Positions 57,000 through 64,000 of a DNA stretch of 64,000 bases are shown here, piece by piece. The position numbers and the translations under genes were made by a program. Origin of the DNA: Candidatus Eremiobacterota bacterium. Lineage in GTDB: Bacteria; Vulcanimicrobiota; CADAWZ01; Ess09-12. The first letter of the stretch is position 1. Each line of letters starts with the position of its first letter. The stretch lies in the NCBI GenBank assembly GCA_031082125.1, contig JAVHLM010000025.1:1-64000 (forward strand). The letters run 5' to 3'. Under the pieces are notes generated by a model. It was given only the letters and a program-made list of their open reading frames with translations. It made no database searches and was not told the origin of the DNA.

Positions 57000-59393
57000 A
57001 TGGCAGACAGCATCCAGCCGGTACAGGGCGGCAATATCCAGAGAACCGTGGTGGACCCGCTTCAATTCGGCCAGCAGGTGGGTGCCGGGGGTGCCGGCGT
57101 GAATGAGGCGCTGGGAAAAATCGGCAAGATGGGCGGGGCCGGGAAGGATCATAAGGGCGAAAAGCCCTCATCGTCCAAGGACGGCTTCCAGCCTTCTGAC
57201 GACATGTCGGAGGTCTCTGACGGCATCGTGAAAGCCCACGAAATAGATCCCCACAACCAGGAGCTTCTCCAGAAAGGCACCCCGGCCTCCGGTGCCTCTG
57301 CCGGCGGCCTTGGCAAGCCCATGGCAGGAATGATGAACAAGAAGGCTGCCGATGAGCAGGCTGATGAAGGTGCCGAAGAAGGCCAGGATCTCCAGAAAGG
57401 AACGGACAGCAAACTAACAGCCTCGCCTCAGGAGAGCACTTCCGCCGCGCCGCAGCTTGCCGAGACCTCCCACGGCTCCACCCAGCTCAAGGTGGAAAAA
57501 GGCCCCGGCGAGGAGAAGCAGATCGACGGGGAGCTTGCTAACCAGCAGCTCAACGCCGATAATGCGAAGCAGATGGCTGCAATGAACGCCACGGGCAAGG
57601 AAGACGCCACGGCAAGGCAGATGGCAGCCCAGTCCGGCGTGAGTGATATCATGGAGCAGCAGGGCCTCAAGCAGCAGTTTATCGATGCCGCCCAGCAGGG
57701 CCTCACGGCAGGAATGGACTGGCAGAAGTACGGCGACATGAAGCAGATGATGGGGATGATGAACCAGAAGGAGGGGCAGCTGGTCCAGACCGACGGTATC
57801 AAGCAGATCGGGTCGGGGCAGGCGATGCAGACCGTGGGCACCGTCCTCAAGAGTGTGGGCGAAAACCTCAGGATGGTAGGGTGGAATCAGGACCAGTCGG
57901 GGAAAATGGAAGAGTGCACGGGGATGGCACTTCTTTCCAATCCCTACACGGCCGCGGCAGGGGCGGCCCTCGTCGCCTCAGGGACGGCCCTCCAGGCTAC
58001 GGGGATCGCGACGCAGGCAATCGGCGCAGCAACGACGGCGACAGGCGAAAGTACCCACATCCAGGGCGTGAAGACCCAGAAGGCAGGCGAGGATACCCAC
58101 AAGAGGGGCGTCAAGCAGGAAGACGAGGGCAAGGAGGCCGAGGACCAGGGGATCGAGCAGTCAGAGAAAGGCATCAAGAAGCAGAAGGAAGCCGATGATT
58201 CCCACAAGGCCCTCACGGCCGAGAGCGCCCAGCTTCAAGACCAGGCGAAGCAGAAGTCCATGGAAGCCAAGGATCACGCGAAAAAGGCCGGCGAGTTCAC
58301 CAAGGCGGAGAATATCAACAAGGAGAAGGAGAGCGGCGCCCAGGAGAACATCCAGGAGCTCAAGAAAGCCAGGAAGGAAGGCCCCGGAGGCGGCGGTGAA
58401 GGCGAGAAGGGTGAAAAAGGCAAGGCCGAGGGCGCCGAGGACCTCCTCCAGGGAGCCGATGACGGCACCAAGGACAAGCTCAAGAAAGAAGACATGATGG
58501 ACAAGAAGAAGCTTGAAGAGCTGATGAAGAAGAACAAGCTTGATCCCAAGAAGGTCCAGGAGATAAGCAAAAGCAAGGAGTCAAAGAAGTCAAAGGACAA
58601 GGAGCGCAAGGCGGACTCATCAAAGGCTGATAAGGATCGCGGCGCCGAAGACAGCGGTGCTGCTCACGGCGGGCACCAGGAAAGCACAGCCCCGTCTGCA
58701 TCTGGAACCGCCGCACCAAGGGCTGAGGCCCCGTCGCAGGTGGCAGCCGTGAAGCCTGCCGCTTCGGTGCCTCAGGCAGGAACCCCTTCCCAGGGCGCCG
58801 TGCCTCAGGGAGGTGCGCAGCCCCAGGCCGGAGCGATACAGGCCGGCGCTCAGCCTGCAGGCTCAATCCAGGGAGGCGGCCAGACGGGCCTGGCTGCCGG
58901 AGCGCCTGCCGGGGAGAAGCAGGGCGGCCTCCTTGCCGGGGCACCGCTCGGGATGAAGATGCCGGGCGTGAAAGGCCCCATGCCGCCGCCCAAGAAGAAA
59001 GACAAGGATGACGAAGATGACAAGAACGCCATGAACAGGGGCATGGGAGGAGACAGCAAGGCTCTCGACGCCGACGGCTCGGGCGCCGATGCCGACGACG
59101 GGCAGGCCCAGAGCTTCACCGGGAAGGTCTCCACCGAGGAGACGGAAGACGGCACGATCATCAACCTCAACGATCTCAAGAGTGGCGGCACCGTGGGAAG
59201 CAAGGGCTCATCGGCAAGAGGCGGGGGCGGCAGCGCTGAAGGCGAATCGCTGCTGGACGGGGACCTTGACGAGAACGAGGCCTCGCTGAGAAACCGCGAC
59301 GGTGACAAGGACCAGGGAAAGCAGCTTAACAAGGCCGGCGCCGCCGGGGCGATGACGAACGCCATCGGCGGTGTGTTCAAGTCCTCCACCTGA
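57000..59393 (+). CDS. 797-residue low-complexity protein with one hydrophobic segment, unknown function
   Basis: Begun at ATG 57000 (AAGGGGTGG upstream). No signal peptide. Residues ~1-190 are polar; ~190-300 Gln/Met-rich helical; ~305-350 hold the only hydrophobic segment (PYTAAAGAALVASGTALQAT, GIATQAIGAATTATG); ~350-540 is a Lys/Glu/Gln-rich, probably coiled-coil region with repeating GVK/EDxG-type units; ~560-680 is Ala/Gln/Pro/Gly-rich (QAGAxPQxG units); ~690-797 is acidic and Gly/Ser-rich. The plan (long helices around one hydrophobic hairpin) recalls secretion-system translocators, but sequence similarity is not evident. Monocistronic. Confidence 0.7.
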   Translation: MADSIQPVQGGNIQRTVVDPLQFGQQVGAGGAGVNEALGKIGKMGGAGKDHKGEKPSSSKDGFQPSDDMSEVSDGIVKAHEIDPHNQELLQKGTPASGASAGGLGKPMAGMMNKKAADEQADEGAEEGQDLQKGTDSKLTASPQESTSAAPQLAETSHGSTQLKVEKGPGEEKQIDGELANQQLNADNAKQMAAMNATGKEDATARQMAAQSGVSDIMEQQGLKQQFIDAAQQGLTAGMDWQKYGDMKQMMGMMNQKEGQLVQTDGIKQIGSGQAMQTVGTVLKSVGENLRMVGWNQDQSGKMEECTGMALLSNPYTAAAGAALVASGTALQATGIATQAIGAATTATGESTHIQGVKTQKAGEDTHKRGVKQEDEGKEAEDQGIEQSEKGIKKQKEADDSHKALTAESAQLQDQAKQKSMEAKDHAKKAGEFTKAENINKEKESGAQENIQELKKARKEGPGGGGEGEKGEKGKAEGAEDLLQGADDGTKDKLKKEDMMDKKKLEELMKKNKLDPKKVQEISKSKESKKSKDKERKADSSKADKDRGAEDSGAAHGGHQESTAPSASGTAAPRAEAPSQVAAVKPAASVPQAGTPSQGAVPQGGAQPQAGAIQAGAQPAGSIQGGGQTGLAAGAPAGEKQGGLLAGAPLGMKMPGVKGPMPPPKKKDKDDEDDKNAMNRGMGGDSKALDADGSGADADDGQAQSFTGKVSTEETEDGTIINLNDLKSGGTVGSKGSSARGGGGSAEGESLLDGDLDENEASLRNRDGDKDQGKQLNKAGAAGAMTNAIGGVFKSST

Positions 59394-59425
59394 TGAGGGA
59401 ATGCCAGGGCTCTTGTTTTCTGCAT

Positions 59426-59446
59426 GAGAGGCTTCGGGAGCCTCTC
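59426..59446. terminator. Possible hairpin terminator between convergent genes
   Basis: GAGAGGCT (59426-59433) pairs with AGCCTCTC (59439-59446) around TCGGG. No T-tract on either side, so this is a weak call; it abuts the ankyrin gene stop. Confidence 0.4.
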
Positions 59447-60031
59447 TCAAGTGATTGCCCCGTGGCTCCTGAGCACCTCCTCTATTTCGGGGCGCCCATA
59501 GTGGATGGCTATGAAAAGAGGGGTGAAGCCCTTGTAGCTTTTCTGGTCGAACCGGGCACCCCTGGAGAGAAGAAGCACGGCTGTCTCCGGTGGCCCCATC
59601 CTGGCTGCGATGTGAAGGGGCGTGAACCCGTTGAGGTCCTTCACCTCGATGTCCGCACAATTTGAGAGAAGAAGCTCGATGAGCGCATTGTTTCCCATAG
59701 ATGCGGCGACATGGAGAGGCGCCATCCCGTATATGGTCTCCCTGGCATCGACATCGGCACCGTGCGAGACAAGGATGGCTGCGATCTCATTTCTTCCAAG
59801 GGCAGCGCATGCATGGAGAGGCGTGGCCTCGTATTCGCCGTCTCTCAGGGAGAGATCGGCCCCCCTGTCAAGAAGGGCCGGCACCATGGCCTTGTGGCCT
59901 TCCGCAACGGCCAGGTGAAGGGGAGTCCTCCCCTTTTCGTCCCTGCAGTTGAACTCAGGGCCTGACCTGAGAAGTCCCTCCAGGAGGTCGACATTACCTT
60001 TCATCACGGCGTCAAAAAGCTCCCTGCACAT
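59447..60031 (-). CDS. Ankyrin-repeat protein
   Basis: A 194-residue protein from ATG 60031; the upstream continuation of the frame has atypical composition and overlaps the divergent gene, so it is excluded. It is almost wholly ankyrin repeats, about six: DEKGRTPLHLAVAEGHKAMV, YEATPLHACAALGRNEIAAI, YGMAPLHVAASMGNNALIEL, LNGFTPLHIAARMGPPET and YKGFTPLFIAIHYGRPEIEE with matching LLxxGA loops. No other domain and no signal peptide. Function is probably protein binding. Confidence 0.87.
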   Translation of the reverse strand: MCRELFDAVMKGNVDLLEGLLRSGPEFNCRDEKGRTPLHLAVAEGHKAMVPALLDRGADLSLRDGEYEATPLHACAALGRNEIAAILVSHGADVDARETIYGMAPLHVAASMGNNALIELLLSNCADIEVKDLNGFTPLHIAARMGPPETAVLLLSRGARFDQKSYKGFTPLFIAIHYGRPEIEEVLRSHGAIT

Positions 60032-60132
60032 GCCTTGAATATTAGGGACCGCTCCCTGTTTTTCCTGGCTTTGCAGAGGAGATTGGTAATGAAAGGAAGA
60101 AAATTGTTGAGAGGCTTCATCTGGAGGTTCCC

Positions 60133-61197
60133 ATGGATGGCTATTCTCAGGAAAACCCCGAATTTGTCCCCGGCCTTGATGACTACTGCCAGGAGAACGA
60201 TGAGCCCGACCTTGATGAGGAGCCCCATGGCGCCGGCAATGTCGTAGGCAGGCTCTTCGGCGGTGAAGATGAGGGGGGGGACTCGCAAGGTTCCGCACGG
60301 GAGCCCTTCTATGAAGAAGGGGAGATCCCCCGGGTCACAAAGGCCCCCGAGATTAACGAGCTCTTTGCGATGGGCATGCTTGTGCTCCAGGGGACACTCG
60401 ATCCCGCCCTGTTCAATGAGAAGCTCACCGGTGAAAAAGAACGGTTCTCCGCGGTTTATTCACGCTTTCTCGACCTTTACCGCAATGCCGACCTCCCGGA
60501 AGAGCTCCGCGGAGAAGCTCATGCCGCCCATGAAAGCTTCGTGAGGTATGCCCTTGCCCTCGGGGAGCTGGAGAGCTCGCTGGCCACAGGGGATCTTTCC
60601 CTTATGGAATCGGGCCTCATCAATATCGTGAATGCAGTGAACGAGCTCTCCATCAGCTACGAATCATTCATCGAAAAGCAGCCTCCCCCTGAAGCCAAAA
60701 CCTGTGCTGAATGCGCTTCCTCAAGCCCCCTGGGGACACTGCAATGCTCAGGATGCGGTGCCCTCTTTCTCCTCACCGACGAGGAGCTCCCCATGGAATA
60801 CCTCTCGCTCTGGTGGAAGAGCCAGCACCTCCTTCTCTCCCCCGGCGCCTCGACAACTCCCAGAAGCGCCACCGTCATTTATTTTGAACACGAGCGCATG
60901 GCCCGCGGTGACATCTCAAGCGAAAAGTATGTCGAGGAGATTGACTGGCTCATTGCCCAGTTCGAGCTCACAAGGAAAGAGATCGAAAAAGAGCTCCACC
61001 TCGTTCCTCTCACGGAGCTGCAGGCAAAACAGCGCCTGCTGGAGGGGATCAATTCAGGTGAGAAGGCCCTCGAGAAGCTCCGCGACAGGATTGCCTGGGA
61101 CCCGCACTCAGGCCTCTCGAAGGAATGGAATTACCTGCTGCGCTCGCTGCATCTTATCATTGACTCACAGGCTGCCCGGGAGGGGACTCCCCTCTGA
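60133..61197 (+). CDS. Zinc-ribbon-containing protein of unknown function
   Basis: A 354-residue protein with GGAGG before the ATG. The first ~70 residues are acidic and Gly-rich; ~75-185 is helical; a zinc ribbon follows (CAEC then CSGC separated by 12 residues, ~195-215); the remainder is helical and charged (EEIDWLIAQFELTRKEIEKE). No homologue recognised. It is divergent from the ankyrin gene with ~100 nt between, and ends by overlapping the radical SAM gene tail to tail (41 nt). A regulatory or adaptor role is possible but unsupported. Confidence 0.7.
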   Translation: MDGYSQENPEFVPGLDDYCQENDEPDLDEEPHGAGNVVGRLFGGEDEGGDSQGSAREPFYEEGEIPRVTKAPEINELFAMGMLVLQGTLDPALFNEKLTGEKERFSAVYSRFLDLYRNADLPEELRGEAHAAHESFVRYALALGELESSLATGDLSLMESGLINIVNAVNELSISYESFIEKQPPPEAKTCAECASSSPLGTLQCSGCGALFLLTDEELPMEYLSLWWKSQHLLLSPGASTTPRSATVIYFEHERMARGDISSEKYVEEIDWLIAQFELTRKEIEKELHLVPLTELQAKQRLLEGINSGEKALEKLRDRIAWDPHSGLSKEWNYLLRSLHLIIDSQAAREGTPL

Positions 61198-62602
61198 AGG
61201 CCCTCAGCTTCTCCATTGTTCTCCCCAGGCGCTCCACGGTGAAGAAACGTGCAAGCAGCTCAGTCCTGAGGGCCTCCACCTCTTCGCAGACAAGCTCCGA
61301 CAGGCTGAATTCCACGTTGAGATATTCATAGCGCTCCCTGAAGGAAGAGATGTCCACACCCTCCCTCCTCAGCATCTCGGTCATCTCGGTGCCCTCAAAA
61401 GGCTGGACGGTAAAGGGATGAACTATATCGATGGCGGGGTCAAGGCAGTATTCAAAGGTCATCATCATCTCCTGCCTCGTCTCGGTGGGAAACCCCAGCA
61501 TGACAAAAAGGTTGGTAAGTATACCCTGAGCAGAGGTGAAGCGGACAATGTGCCTCAATTTCTCAAGATCTATGTTTTTCCTGATCATCCTCTGAAGCCG
61601 GGGCGATGCCGTCTCCAGCGCGTAGGTGACCCTGAAGAGCCCCGCCTTCTTCATCGCCAGGATGAGCTCCTCATCGCAGAGATCTGCTCTCAGGCCGTTG
61701 GGGAAGGAGAACAGGAGTCTCAGGCCTCGCTCCGCGATGAGGCCGCAGATGGCCATAACCCTCTCCCTGTCAAAATTGAATATGTCGTCCCTGATGTCAA
61801 ACTGGCGTATTCCAAAGGCGCGGTAGAGATATTCTATTTCGTCCACCACATGGCGGGGGCTCCTGGCGCGGAATTTCTTTCCGAAGATGTCATGGCAGAA
61901 AATACAATGGTAAGGGCAGCCCCTTGAGGTGAAGATTGAGACAAGCTTGCGCCTGGCGTTGAAATATACCGGCACCTGGGGGTAATAGCTCAACTGAAAG
62001 TAGCTCTCATGATCCAGCAGGTTCCAGGCAGGCAGGGGAAGAGAGTCAAGGTCGGCGATATGCTCACCCCGGGGGTTCACCCGGACCGTTCCCTCAGGGT
62101 CACGGTAAATAAGCTGCGCTATGCGCTCAAATCCCCCGCCTTCCCTCAGGCTTATGAGCAAATCTATCAGGGGCCCCTCGCCTTCGCCGTATATGGCATA
62201 GTCAAGAGGTGCCTCATCCATGATGGCGCCTTTCACCGCCGTCACATGGGGGCCGCCTCCCACCAGAAGAGCATCCGGTGCAAGATATCTCATCATCTTG
62301 ATCATCTCTGCCATGAAGGGCCCGTCGCGGCTCACCGATCTGAAGCCTATGAAGTCGGGCCTGAACTCTCTCACTACAGGCGGCATGCTGCTGAAGTCAT
62401 TATCAAAGAGCCTCAGGTCAAGGATTTTCACCCGGGCTTCCGGATCGTGCCCCTGGATCACCGAGGCAAGCTGCACAAGTCCCAGGGGCTGCACCACGTC
62501 GGAAGGCATGGTCATGTCATAGCCGGGAATATAGTATTTATGGAGCTTCTGTGCCTCCACAAGGAGAAATCTCTTCTTTTCCCGACCTGCTGCTTTTCTC
62601 AT
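61157..62602 (-). CDS. B12-binding-domain radical SAM protein
   Basis: A 481-residue protein from ATG 62602. An N-terminal cobalamin-binding-like Rossmann domain (PLGLVQLASVIQGHDPEARV, DFIGFRSVSRD, LLVGGGPHVTA) precedes the radical SAM core with RGCPYHCIFCHD (CxxxCxxC, ligating the 4Fe-4S cluster with S-adenosylmethionine), a Gly-poor GE-type loop and LEKLRHIVRFTSAQGILTNL, then a short C-terminal helical region. The class includes methyltransferases of lipids, hopanoids, phosphonates and tetrapyrroles; the substrate here is unknown. It lacks the DxHxxG-type cobalamin motif, so cobalamin may not be bound. Confidence 0.88.
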   Translation of the reverse strand: MRKAAGREKKRFLLVEAQKLHKYYIPGYDMTMPSDVVQPLGLVQLASVIQGHDPEARVKILDLRLFDNDFSSMPPVVREFRPDFIGFRSVSRDGPFMAEMIKMMRYLAPDALLVGGGPHVTAVKGAIMDEAPLDYAIYGEGEGPLIDLLISLREGGGFERIAQLIYRDPEGTVRVNPRGEHIADLDSLPLPAWNLLDHESYFQLSYYPQVPVYFNARRKLVSIFTSRGCPYHCIFCHDIFGKKFRARSPRHVVDEIEYLYRAFGIRQFDIRDDIFNFDRERVMAICGLIAERGLRLLFSFPNGLRADLCDEELILAMKKAGLFRVTYALETASPRLQRMIRKNIDLEKLRHIVRFTSAQGILTNLFVMLGFPTETRQEMMMTFEYCLDPAIDIVHPFTVQPFEGTEMTEMLRREGVDISSFRERYEYLNVEFSLSELVCEEVEALRTELLARFFTVERLGRTMEKLRAFRGESPPGQPVSQ

Positions 62603-62656
62603 CGCCTCTTCCACCGGATCACCCTCTTCCCTTGCCGGGTTCTTTTTCCCTTCTCC

Positions 62657-62685
62657 TTGGCTTTCCTCCCCTTTTTTTGTATAAT
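62657..62685 (+). promoter_or_regulatory. Sigma70-type promoter for the pilin-like gene
   Basis: TTGGCT (62657-62662), 17-bp spacer that includes a T-tract, TATAAT (62680-62685); leader ~30 nt with a GGGGGGTGAG ribosome-binding site. Confidence 0.6.
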
Positions 62686-62722
62686 ATGGGGAGAAGCAAG
62701 TTATCCCCGGGGGGGTGAGCAT

Positions 62723-64000
62723 ATGAAAAAACGCTGCTCAGGAAGCGCCCTTCTCTATGTGCTTGTTCTGAGCCTGGCAATACTGGTCCTTGCCACCGCA
62801 ATGCTCTTCCGCTTTATAATGACCCTCCGCACGCTGACCCATGACGAGTCTTACGTAAGGGCGGGCCAGCTTGCCGATTCAGGAGCGCAGATTGCCGTGC
62901 TGCTTATGCGGGATTACAGGTACAACTGGTACGAGACCTCACAGCTCCCGCCAGGATTCTCCATGCCCCTCAGGAGCACCGAGCTCGCAAGGACCTTCCC
63001 TGAATATTCCCCCGAGGCCCTTGGAGGCACCTTTGAAGTGGAAGTTGAGGAATTCACTTCACTCTATCCCAAAACTCACAACGGCTTGATAAGGGGGACT
63101 TACCGCACGATTATCTCGACAGGACGCTCGGGAAGCCGCTCGGCAAGGACGGCAGTCACCGTGAAGGTCACGAGCCCTCTGCTCAACTACCTGATGGTCT
63201 CCTCAGGCGATCTGCAGCTTCCCGGCTGGGACAATCCGAAAATCAACGGCCCCATATTCGTCAATTCGAACGGAAGCCAGAGCGGGAACGTGTGGATGTG
63301 GCATGACGCCCTCTTCTATTTTCCCCTCACCAGATCCGTGATGCACTGCCCCCAGGAACCATATATTTCTGGAGAGATAAAGGCCACAGGAAAAATATAC
63401 CTGAGAAACCATGTGGAAACAGGAAATACAAACGTGGTGCCTCCGGGAGAAAACCCATGGAGCAAGGATAAATATTACTTTTCAGGCACCGAGAATCCCG
63501 GGCAGCTCCAGTATCAGGACATAGACTACAGCAAGTTTCCCGCATCGAATCCGGCCTGCAACACGGGCCACCTCAATTTCCCGAGAGAGCTCTCTTCGCA
63601 GCCCGAAACGAACCTGAACCTCTCCATGCCCACCACTGACTCCCTGATGGAAAATATGCGCAACAAGAAGCAGAAGATCGTCGTTGACATATCGGGGTGC
63701 ACCGAGGGAGCCCTGGCGGAGTTTGTCGGTGACAAGCTCTATATCAGCAAGGCGACCGCGAAAACCGTGGGGAGAGTGTGGGACAAGGATTTCTACAAGT
63801 CCCACCAGGACGAGATCCTTTACCACTACAGCGTCAATAAGGGCGTCACGGACAGGACCGCGCTGGATGCACTGTGCCGCAGCGAAGTCACCTGGAATGA
63901 TCCCGACTTCGCGGAAGATGACTATCCTTCCCAGGTCCAGGATGAGGCAGGGCGGGATCTTGATGGTGACGGCAGGGATGAGACAAAAGGCAACTATTTC
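62723..64000 (+). CDS. PilX-like/pseudopilin-type membrane protein (3' truncated by window)
   Basis: The frame is open from ATG 62723 to the right edge (426 codons) with no stop. The N-terminus has the prepilin-like form KKRCSGSALLYVLVLSLAILVL: a short basic leader, a possible cleavage after Gly, and a hydrophobic helix, but no Glu at +5. ADSGAQIAVLLMRDYRYNWY follows as in PilX-type proteins. The rest is beta-rich and polar with few Cys. It would be a large surface or pilus-associated protein. It is divergent from the radical SAM gene. The assignment rests on the N-terminal pattern. Confidence 0.72.
   Translation, partial: MKKRCSGSALLYVLVLSLAILVLATAMLFRFIMTLRTLTHDESYVRAGQLADSGAQIAVLLMRDYRYNWYETSQLPPGFSMPLRSTELARTFPEYSPEALGGTFEVEVEEFTSLYPKTHNGLIRGTYRTIISTGRSGSRSARTAVTVKVTSPLLNYLMVSSGDLQLPGWDNPKINGPIFVNSNGSQSGNVWMWHDALFYFPLTRSVMHCPQEPYISGEIKATGKIYLRNHVETGNTNVVPPGENPWSKDKYYFSGTENPGQLQYQDIDYSKFPASNPACNTGHLNFPRELSSQPETNLNLSMPTTDSLMENMRNKKQKIVVDISGCTEGALAEFVGDKLYISKATAKTVGRVWDKDFYKSHQDEILYHYSVNKGVTDRTALDALCRSEVTWNDPDFAEDDYPSQVQDEAGRDLDGDGRDETKGNYF

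Noticed and set aside
1..64000. tRNA or rRNA genes
   Set aside because: No cloverleaf-like T-arm (GGTTCGAATC type) or rRNA-like segment was noticed by eye; a covariance-model scan would be decisive.

Overview
The window looks like a chromosomal contig from an uncultured, GC-rich, Gram-negative-type (diderm) bacterium. The envelope evidence is an RND pump with a lipoprotein membrane-fusion subunit, a TolC-type outer-membrane factor, several lipobox proteins and a pilus/pseudopilin-type protein. Ser/Thr kinases, very large hybrid histidine kinases, three ankyrin-repeat proteins and many lineage-specific low-complexity proteins would fit a poorly sampled phylum (for example the Eremiobacterota/Xenobia-like or similar environmental lineages). 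That placement is a guess from style; there is no rRNA, tRNA or other phylogenetic marker here. No CRISPR array or IS element was seen.

Layout. (1) 1-7.9 kb is a defence island of lower GC than the rest: the 3' end of a type I specificity gene (hsdS), a GmrSD-like DUF262/DUF1524 nuclease, an internally deleted AlbA_2-type gene, hsdR, then a TcmP / three-Cys-motif (DUF5131) pair closed by a 104-nt inverted repeat. (2) 8.2-10.7 kb: a lipoprotein and an HD-GYP protein with a duplicated sensor domain. (3) 10.9-18.9 kb: a tightly packed run hypF-hypC-hypD-hypE-nagZ-Ser/Thr kinase-small acidic protein; the hyp genes mature [NiFe] hydrogenase, but no hydrogenase, hypA or hypB lies in the window. (4) 19-29 kb: 6-phosphogluconolactonase, nucleotidyltransferase-like genes and two of their relics, a DUF4160/DUF2442 pair, an orphan Phd-type antitoxin, an HNH protein, a large adhesin-like lipoprotein, an ankyrin protein and an SRPBCC protein. 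(5) 29.5-41.8 kb: a hybrid histidine kinase; two HExxH proteins with Met/Gln-rich tracts; an operon HExxH protein-rlmI-Ser/Thr kinase-[IMPase + ADP-ribosylglycohydrolase fusion]; and an unknown 588-aa protein. (6) 41.9-51.3 kb: a GT87-like glycosyltransferase and an RND efflux system whose TolC partner lies apart, with a response-regulator relic, a glycine-zipper protein and a papain-like amidase between. (7) 51.4-64 kb: a V4R sensor with a hybrid kinase, a HAD phosphatase, a nucleotidyltransferase and small partner, two ankyrin proteins, a 797-aa low-complexity protein, a zinc-ribbon protein, a B12-binding-type radical SAM protein and a pilin-like protein cut by the window end.

Themes. Several unrelated proteins (from 33008, 39821, 40044, 48002, 48808, 57000) lack Sec signals, start with a polar, probably disordered N-terminus and carry protease, papain-like or membrane-inserting segments. 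Two of them (33008 and 57000) share an upstream motif, GGTGAAAA-N8/9-ATAGATAGT, that is not sigma70-like. They may be a co-regulated set of non-Sec-exported proteins; this is inference. The best mechanistic novelty is the IMPase-ADP-ribosylglycohydrolase fusion in one operon with a kinase and a rRNA methyltransferase. Good sigma70-type promoters are easy to find, and two of them (pgl and the HNH gene) put the predicted transcription start on the ATG, implying leaderless mRNAs.
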